64,000 nt of DNA. Source: Pelagomonas calceolata (taxonomy: Eukaryota; Sar; Pelagophyceae; Pelagomonadales; Pelagomonadaceae). The notes under the pieces are model-generated. The model ran no database searches. It saw only the letters and a program-made list of their open reading frames with translations, and was not told where the DNA came from. A program made the position numbers and the translations under genes. Of this stretch, positions 36,631 to 43,385 are shown piece by piece. Position 1 is the first letter of the stretch. Every line of letters starts with the position of its first letter. Where the stretch lies: the NCBI GenBank assembly GCA_918797485.1, contig CAKKNE010000001.1:3472001-3536000 (forward strand), written 5' to 3'.

Positions 36631-36858
36631 CGCAGCGATGGCGTCCGGGAGCTGTGGGTGTTGCTCGTGCTGCGAGGCTGCGCTGGGCGTCCTGTTGGGG
36701 CTGCCCGCTTGTGTTCTTGGCCCGCAACCGGCGCGGACCGTAGGTCGAGCAGCTAGTGTGTCTATCTTGTGTCTAACGCGTCGCACCTGCTGCATATCAT
36801 CAGCCGTGATATAGGCAGCGGCCGCACATAAACGGGCAGCGCGAAATAAATCGCCTCG

Positions 36859-39800
36859 ATGGGCAGCGGGACCTCCTCGGCGCATTTGACACGAGAGGAA
36901 TGCAAGCAGCTTGTGCCCGAGGACAAATGGGACGAGAACTGGGACGAGTTCTACTTCGCGGATGGTAAAACCGTCTCGACCGAGATCGCCGAGCGCGTCT
37001 GGGCCAAATCCGAGCGGTGGGAGGCGTACGTAGCGGCCGGGCACGCGCCCGCGGAGCCGAAGGATGGCGGTGTGGAGGAGCGCGACGGTTCGAAGGCGGA
37101 GGACGCGCCGGTCGAACGCGTCGTCGACGCCCGCGAATCATCGAACGGTGCGGCACGCGGCCGGACCAGAGCTGATGCGGACGCGACGGACGCGCGCGTG
37201 AGACGCGGCAGCGCCAGAGGAAATGCAGCGGCGGACGCGACGACAGACGCGCGCGTGAGAAGAACGAAGGCGCTGTGGCAGAAAGGTGTTGCGAAGATCG
37301 GATGGATTACGCACGCGAGAGCGCGGGCGGCGGCGCTCGAGCGCGCTCGATTGGCGGGCATTTCGGAGCAGCTCTACGAGAAGCTGCACGGCGTCGACCG
37401 CTCCGGCGTGGCGGAGGCGCTGGACTTTTCGGCCATAATTGCGGAGAAGCGCGGGCAGCACCTGCCCGGCACGCGCGAGTGGGTGTTTGATGCAGTAGAA
37501 AAGTGGCGCGTCGACCCGGACGCGGCGCAGCTGTTTTGGTTGGTAGGCGGCGGCGGCACGGGCAAGAGCGTCGCCGCGGCCGAGCTACTGGCGCGACTGC
37601 TCGATAAACAAAACGCAGCCGCGTGGCACTTCTGTAAGCACACCGAGCCAGCGCGGTCGGCGCCAGCGGCGCTGTTGCGGTCTTTAGCGGGCATGCTTTG
37701 CGCGACGGTCGTTGGGTTTGAGGAGGCGCTGCGCGAGGGCGGTGGCGGCGACAACACGACGGATAAGGTCGACGAGCTCTTCCAGGGGCTGATCGTTGAG
37801 CCGCTGGAACGCGTCGAGGAGACACGCGATGCGGACGACGCTCTCGTGTTAATCATAGACGCGCTTGACGAGCTGCCGCGCGATGCTTTGCAGCCCGTAC
37901 TCTCGCTGCTCGCGAATGAACTGAAGACGTTGCCAAGTTGGATCAAGCTCGTCGTGACGAGTCGTGACGAAGCTCAAATTAAAGCGAGACTCTCGTGCTT
38001 CGCGCCGTCGGAGCTGCGCGTCGACGAGGCACGGAACCGACAGGACGTGAGGGCGTACCTGACGGTGCTCGCGAAGGAACACATTGAGCTCGAGGTAACG
38101 ATGGAGTCGCTGCGGCGCGAGGTCGAGGCAAAGTTCCCGGGCTTGAAGAATCTCGACACGTTCGCCGACCTCGAGGACCCGCTGCGCCGGTCGAAGGGCG
38201 CGTACGACGAGGCGGTCCGTGGCGTCGCCGGGATCCACGATCTCGAGAAGTATGAGGAGCGACGTCTCGACTTGATACAAGACGAGACCGACTTCGAGAA
38301 GCTCTACGCCGACGCAGCTCTGGCGCAGACGATCTTGATCGACGCGCTGAAGACGCTCCCTGGCGACATTTCGGATCCGGGCGTGAAAGGGCGTGGATCC
38401 GCGGAGCGTAAGCTCACGGACAAGTACACCGACGAGAATGGTGTGCCACATCCCGAGAAATTCCGGGACCTTGCGCGTGCGACGGTTCTGTTCGAGAGCG
38501 CTACTGACCTTCTGAAGGTGCTGACTGAATTGGACGGCGGCGGCCTCGGGCTGGAGATTGCTCAATTGAAAAACAAATTCGCGAGCCCGACGCCGCTCGG
38601 CTACCGCGATATGAATTTGAACATCAGCGTGCGCCTCGACGACGGCCGAAAACATCTCGCCGAGGTCCAGCTGAATCTCAAGAGCGTCGCGGACGCCAAG
38701 CACATCGCCCACGAGCAGTATGAGGTGATTCGGCTGGCGCTACCGAAGATGTGCGAGGGCACGAGCGTCAAGGCGACTGCGCTTGAGACGTTCATCGCCG
38801 AGCGCCTCAACTCTTCGGCGCTCGACGCGGCTGTCACTTCGCTCGAACGGAAGGCCGGCGGGCTGATGCTCTACGCGCGGCTCATCGCGGAACAGCTCGC
38901 GTCCACGAGCGGCAAGATCGACTTTGCGAGCGTCGGCGCGCTGCCGGCGGGCCTCGACGAGATCTACGCGGAGAACTTTCGGCGTGTATTCGTTGATGAT
39001 GCCTCGTGGCGCGAAGCGCTGCCGCTCGTCGAATTAATCTGCGCTGCTGCAGAGCCGTTGACAATTGACGCTGCGAGTGGTGCGCTGGGCTGGGACCGAG
39101 CGCTGTGCAAGAAGGTCTGTGACAGCGTGTCGCTGCTGTTTCCGCTGCGCGAGGGCGACGTGATTGGTGTGCTACATAAGACGGTGACCGACTGGCTGAC
39201 CGGCGAGGCGCCGTTCGACAAGCGCTCTTCCAAGGACGCGTTCTTTGTTGCGCGGGACGCGGCGCATCGGCGGCTGGCGCGGGCGTGCGCCCGGGCGGTT
39301 CGTGCTGGGGTTCTGGATACGGAGTCGTACTCGAGCGACGCGGCCGCGGATGAGGTGCTGGCTTCATTTGTGGAGGGCGAGGGTGGTCCGACGTCGGATG
39401 CCTATGCGTTGCGTTGGTGTTTGTTTCACATGAAGCGGTCTTGCTCTGAAGGTGAGGCCGTCGCGGTCACCTGCAGTCTCTCGTACGTGCAGAAGCGGGT
39501 CAAGGGCGGCGACATTGTTTCCTTCGTGGCGGACCTGAACGTTCTTCAGGGTCAGGACACGCTGTTGCTGTCCGACTCCTTGGTGTGGTCGCGGACGGCG
39601 CTGTCGCAGGGCGCGGCGCTCGTCGATCAGCTCTGGCAGCGGCTGATGCCGCGCGCCGATGCGGAGTCGTCTCCTGCCGCGCGCCGCCTGGCCGACGATG
39701 CGAAAGGGGTCGCGAGCAAGCTGCCGCTCTCGGCCGTGCGACCGATGGGTCTGACGGCGGCGGGTGGGGCGGAGCGGTGTCGGTTCGAGGTTAGTGCTTA

Positions 39801-42723
39801 TTGCTTGGCGACGTTCGTGGATCCGGCGACGGGCGAGCCGCGGGTTGCTTGTGGAAAAAACTGCTATGGGGTAAGAAGCGAAGTGCGCATCTACGATCCG
39901 GTCGCGGGTGGCGCGGCGCTGGTCGTGATTGATCTGGGCTCTACTGTGTCTGCGCTGGCGGTCTTCAAAGACCCGGCGACGGGTGAGCAGCGTTTGGCTT
40001 GTGGATGTGGTGATAGGAAGGTGCGTATATTCGACCCGGTTGCGGGCGGCGAGGCGCTGCTCGTGCTCGACATTGGCTCGGAGGTGTGGGCGCTGGCGGT
40101 CTTCACGGACAAGACGGGAGCACAGCGGCTCGCGTGCGGATCTGAGGACAGGGATAGAAAAGTGCACGTCTTCGACCCGGTCGTGGGCGGTGAAGCTCTG
40201 GTTGTGCTTGAAGTGGGCGCGGGAGTGAGTGCGTTGGAAGTCTTCAAAGACCCGGCGACGGGTGCGCCACGACTCGCGTGCGCGTCGCGCCTGAGAAAGA
40301 AGGTGCTTAGCTTCGACCCGGCTGCGGGCGGCGACGCGCTGCTCCTGCTAGATATTGGTTCTGAAGTGTGGGCGCTGGCGGTCTTCAAGGAACCAGCGAC
40401 GGGCGCGCCGAGGCTCGCGTGCGGTTGTGACGATGGGAAGGTGCGCGTCTTCGATGCGGTTTCTGGCGGTGAAGCGCTGCTCGTGCTCGACGCTGGCGAC
40501 GAAGCGAGAGCTTTGGTCGCATTCGAGGACCTGGCGACGGGCGCGCTGCGGCTCGCATGTGGGGATGGGTACCCAGGCAATAAGGTGCGCGTCTTCGACC
40601 CGGTCGCGGGCGGCGAGGCGCTGGTCGTGCTCGAGGGGCACACAGGACCTATAAGCGCTTTGACAGCCTTCACGGACCCGGCGATGGGCGAGCCGCGGCT
40701 CGTGAGCGGATCGTGTTACGACAATACTGTGCGAGTCTGGAACCCGGCGGCGGGCGGCGCAGCGATCGAGCCGAAGCTCGATGGGCACTCTGATAATGTG
40801 GAGCACCTAGTGACCTTTGTGGATCCGGCGACGGGCGCGCTGCGGGTCGCGACTGGGTCGGAGGATGGGACTGTTCGGGCATGGGACGCGGAGACCGGTA
40901 ATGTGCTGCTCGTGATCGACGTCGGCTCGAAGTTGAAAGCTCTAGCGTTCTTTCTGGACCCGGCGACGGGCGCGCCGCGGCTTGCTTGTGGAGTGAATAT
41001 TGCAGATTCAGACTCAGACTCAGACTCAGACTCAGGGCCTTCTGGAGAAGTGCGTGTCTTCGACCCGGTCGCGGGCGGTGAGGCGCTGCTCGTGCTCGAG
41101 GTTGACTCGAACGTGTATGCGCTGGCGTTCTTCACGGACCCGGCGACGGGCAAGCCGCGGCTCGCGTGCGCAGCAGGCGAACGGGTGCGCGTCTTTGACC
41201 CGGTCGCTGGTGGTGAAGCGCTGGTTGTAATCGAACATGGCTCGATTTGTTTATTCTCGCTGGCGCTCTTCGCAGACCCTGCGACTGGTGAATTGCGAAT
41301 AGCTTGTGGTTGCGATTCGGGGTGGTTGCGCATCTTCAACCTGGTCGCGGGCGGCGAGGCTTTGGCCGTACTCGAGGGGCATACGGACGAGGTGTCGGCA
41401 TTGACTGTTTTCGAAGACCAGGCGACCGGCGGACTTCGCCTCGCGAGCGGCTGCAGAGACAATGTGCGCGTCTTTGACCTGGCCGCGGGCGGCGCGGCGC
41501 TGTTCGTGCTCGAGGCGGGCGATGTGAACGCGCTGACGGCCTACGCGGACCCGGCGACGGGCGAGCCGCGGCTCGCGAGCTTGTCGAGTGACAAGACCTT
41601 GCGGGTGTGGGACGCGAACAAGGGCGGTGCGGCGCTGGTGGTGGTCGCTTTTGAAGATGAGGTTAAGGCCTTGGCTGTCAGGGGCGACGGGCTCTTCGTG
41701 GCTTTCGGGAAGCAATGGGGGGAGTTGCGCATCGAGAGCGGCACGACGCCACTGACGCTAGCATGCTATCAGGGTGACGTCGCCGCAATACGCGATCTTC
41801 TTCAGAAGGGCGCTGGCGTCGATCAGGAAGATAGTGACGGGTATACGCCTCTGTTCGTTGTGAGTTTGAAAGGGCACGTCGACGCGGCGCGCGTGCTGCT
41901 CGATGCGGGCGCCGCGATCGATAAGCGGCGTGCGGGTGATTGGTCGCCGGTTGGGATTGCGTGCGCCCTTGGGCACGTCGACGTGGCGACGCTGTTGCTA
42001 GACCGAGGTGCAGCTGTCGATTTGTGCTTGGATGGGGCGACGCCGCTTCTGTTCGCTTATCGCAACCAGAACCTCGATATAATGCAGTTATGTCTCGAGC
42101 GCGGCGCCGATGTGAATTTGGCCGACAAAGAGGGGACAACAGTTCTGTACGTCGCCTGCGAGGAGGGCCACGTCGACGCGGCGCAGCTGTTTTTGGACAA
42201 AAGGGCGGACACCAATCGGGCGAGGGAGGGCGGCCAGACGCCGCTGTGGGTCGCCTGCCACAACGGCCACGTTGACGCGGCGCGGCTGCTGTTGGACAAT
42301 GGCGCGGAGGTCGACCGGGCGACGGAGAACGGCGAGACGCCGCTGTACGTTGCCTGCGAGAAGGGCCACGTCGACGCGGCGCGGCTGCTGCTGGAGAAAG
42401 GTGCTGAGGTCAATCGGGCAACATCAGGGTGGAGGACGAAAGGCCAGACGCCGCTGTACATCGCCTGCCTGAACGGCCACGTCGACGCGGCGCGACTGTT
42501 GCTGGATAAAGGCGCCGATGTGCACAAGGCCTCGAACAATAATCAAACGCCACTGCACACGGCCTCCTACAGAGGTCACATCGACGCCGTTCGACTGTTA
42601 TTAGCGAATGGCGCTACTGCTGATATCGACCGCGAGGACGAATACGGCGACACGCCCTTGGCGGATGCGGAAAATGAAGATCATTCAGACATCGTCGCGC
42701 TCCTCGAGGAGCATCAGAAGTGA
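36859..42723 (+). CDS. NACHT-family STAND ATPase with embedded RelA/SpoT-like segment, 14 WD-like units and ankyrin repeats
   Basis: 1954 aa in one exon. The start MGSGTSSA is a strong N-myristoylation signal. Residues 205-400 hold the P-loop ATPase (Walker A GGGGTGKS at 230-237; Walker B LVLIIDALDELP at 329-340; LVVTSRDEAQI). The ATPase helical part resumes at about 640-700 (RKAGGLMLYARLIAEQL and LPAGLDEIY). Between them, residues about 405-640 are an insertion whose later part (505-625) matches the RelA/SpoT pattern: R-x-x-S-x-x-x-K, RDLARATVLF, KNKF...GYRDMNLNI, AEVQLNL. Residues about 977-1626 are 14 WD-like units (RVFDPVAGGEAL...DPATG-x-PRLA), enough for two seven-bladed propellers. Residues 1627-1954 are about nine ankyrin units. 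Inference: an NLR-like intracellular sensor whose propellers or ankyrins detect a ligand and whose ATPase triggers an effector. Confidence 0.85.
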   Translation: MGSGTSSAHLTREECKQLVPEDKWDENWDEFYFADGKTVSTEIAERVWAKSERWEAYVAAGHAPAEPKDGGVEERDGSKAEDAPVERVVDARESSNGAARGRTRADADATDARVRRGSARGNAAADATTDARVRRTKALWQKGVAKIGWITHARARAAALERARLAGISEQLYEKLHGVDRSGVAEALDFSAIIAEKRGQHLPGTREWVFDAVEKWRVDPDAAQLFWLVGGGGTGKSVAAAELLARLLDKQNAAAWHFCKHTEPARSAPAALLRSLAGMLCATVVGFEEALREGGGGDNTTDKVDELFQGLIVEPLERVEETRDADDALVLIIDALDELPRDALQPVLSLLANELKTLPSWIKLVVTSRDEAQIKARLSCFAPSELRVDEARNRQDVRAYLTVLAKEHIELEVTMESLRREVEAKFPGLKNLDTFADLEDPLRRSKGAYDEAVRGVAGIHDLEKYEERRLDLIQDETDFEKLYADAALAQTILIDALKTLPGDISDPGVKGRGSAERKLTDKYTDENGVPHPEKFRDLARATVLFESATDLLKVLTELDGGGLGLEIAQLKNKFASPTPLGYRDMNLNISVRLDDGRKHLAEVQLNLKSVADAKHIAHEQYEVIRLALPKMCEGTSVKATALETFIAERLNSSALDAAVTSLERKAGGLMLYARLIAEQLASTSGKIDFASVGALPAGLDEIYAENFRRVFVDDASWREALPLVELICAAAEPLTIDAASGALGWDRALCKKVCDSVSLLFPLREGDVIGVLHKTVTDWLTGEAPFDKRSSKDAFFVARDAAHRRLARACARAVRAGVLDTESYSSDAAADEVLASFVEGEGGPTSDAYALRWCLFHMKRSCSEGEAVAVTCSLSYVQKRVKGGDIVSFVADLNVLQGQDTLLLSDSLVWSRTALSQGAALVDQLWQRLMPRADAESSPAARRLADDAKGVASKLPLSAVRPMGLTAAGGAERCRFEVSAYCLATFVDPATGEPRVACGKNCYGVRSEVRIYDPVAGGAALVVIDLGSTVSALAVFKDPATGEQRLACGCGDRKVRIFDPVAGGEALLVLDIGSEVWALAVFTDKTGAQRLACGSEDRDRKVHVFDPVVGGEALVVLEVGAGVSALEVFKDPATGAPRLACASRLRKKVLSFDPAAGGDALLLLDIGSEVWALAVFKEPATGAPRLACGCDDGKVRVFDAVSGGEALLVLDAGDEARALVAFEDLATGALRLACGDGYPGNKVRVFDPVAGGEALVVLEGHTGPISALTAFTDPAMGEPRLVSGSCYDNTVRVWNPAAGGAAIEPKLDGHSDNVEHLVTFVDPATGALRVATGSEDGTVRAWDAETGNVLLVIDVGSKLKALAFFLDPATGAPRLACGVNIADSDSDSDSDSGPSGEVRVFDPVAGGEALLVLEVDSNVYALAFFTDPATGKPRLACAAGERVRVFDPVAGGEALVVIEHGSICLFSLALFADPATGELRIACGCDSGWLRIFNLVAGGEALAVLEGHTDEVSALTVFEDQATGGLRLASGCRDNVRVFDLAAGGAALFVLEAGDVNALTAYADPATGEPRLASLSSDKTLRVWDANKGGAALVVVAFEDEVKALAVRGDGLFVAFGKQWGELRIESGTTPLTLACYQGDVAAIRDLLQKGAGVDQEDSDGYTPLFVVSLKGHVDAARVLLDAGAAIDKRRAGDWSPVGIACALGHVDVATLLLDRGAAVDLCLDGATPLLFAYRNQNLDIMQLCLERGADVNLADKEGTTVLYVACEEGHVDAAQLFLDKRADTNRAREGGQTPLWVACHNGHVDAARLLLDNGAEVDRATENGETPLYVACEKGHVDAARLLLEKGAEVNRATSGWRTKGQTPLYIACLNGHVDAARLLLDKGADVHKASNNNQTPLHTASYRGHIDAVRLLLANGATADIDREDEYGDTPLADAENEDHSDIVALLEEHQK
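38371..38733 (+). other. RelA/SpoT-like nucleotidyltransferase segment inside the NACHT ATPase (domain)
   Basis: Residues 505-625 of the protein above. Aligned by eye with alarmone synthetases: DIAG-x-R matches RDLARATVLF, K-x-Y-x...NGY-R-S-x-H matches KNKF...GYRDMNLNI, and E-V-Q-I matches AEVQLNL. The catalytic-type Asp and Glu are kept; the His of GYxSxH is Asn. It is preceded by about 100 residues of charged helix (405-505). Confidence 0.6.
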
Positions 42724-42852
42724 CCACTCCGGAACCGCGTCGATGGCGTCGACGCGATGACGCAGCTGCTTTTGACGGCCGGCATCACTCACTCTCTTCT
42801 TTTTCCTTATTATCATGTTCGACGACCGCAAGCCGATTCCTCAGAGACCCCT

Positions 42853-42919
42853 CGCGTAACAACAACAATACTTAGATCGTCCACGTTCACGCCATCGACG
42901 ATCTCTACAACCCGGGCAC
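42853..42919 (+). repeat. segment shared with the 3' end of the tocopherol cyclase gene
   Basis: CGCGTAACAACAACAATACT... aligns with 12814-12862 (same order: CGCGTAACAACA, ATACTTAG, TCG, ACAACCCGGGCAC) except for an extra piece around 42885-42902 that carries the intron core in reverse. In the first copy the stop codon of the tocopherol cyclase lies inside the shared stretch. Confidence 0.55.
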
Positions 42920-42990
42920 CGCTGGCATCTCCGCGGTCCTAGGTCGCCTGCGGGAAGTCGCGGGACAAGTTGACTGAACGGGCGAACGTT

Positions 42991-43118
42991 GCACATTGTT
43001 CGGGGGGGGTTGCCGAGGCGGTTCTGTTTAGGAGGTACGCTGTTATGAAAGGCGCGGCCCGCGCCCGCCGCCGATGAATCGGCGCAGGGGCTCCGGCCAC
43101 TAGTTCTAGCACCGTAAC
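42991..43118 (-). repeat. dispersed transposon-like repeat, copy B
   Basis: Reverse-strand copy of 6473-6620, with the same hairpin CGCCGATTCATCGGCG and ends (TTACGGTGCTAG on one side, CGAACAATGTGC on the other), but with a gap of about 22 bp. Confidence 0.75.
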
Positions 43119-43385
43119 GGGGTAGGCACGGGGTGAGCAAAACAAGGCGCCGTCGCGACGCACTAGCGACTCATGTCATCGAATTACACTTAGAACCCCC
43201 GCCAAAGTCCCCGCCAATTCCCCCGCCGCAGACTCCGCCGTATCCGTCGGTCCGACGCCGACGAATCGGTGAGCCGTCGGTCCGATTTGGACGGCATCGG
43301 CGACGGGACGTAGGTCGGCGCATAGGAGATGTGCCCGAACACCTGTGCGCAAATCAACCAGTGAGTGATGTCGCGACAATTTGAT

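Larger units (their letters stand above)
42724..43385. other. 662-bp convergent intergenic region rich in dispersed repeats
   Basis: Between the NACHT gene and the surface-protein gene. Two copies of the intron core CGATGGCGT (42741-42749 plus; 42889-42897 minus), a stretch shared with the end of the tocopherol cyclase gene (42853-42919) and transposon-like repeat copy B (42991-43118). From 43140 on, a CCGCC-rich segment with the direct repeat CCGTCGGTCCGA. No gene supported. Confidence 0.6.

Noticed and set aside
36740-36775. possible 16th copy of the upstream motif (GCTAGTGTG...)
   Set aside because: Only the left half matches; the second half is not recognisable.
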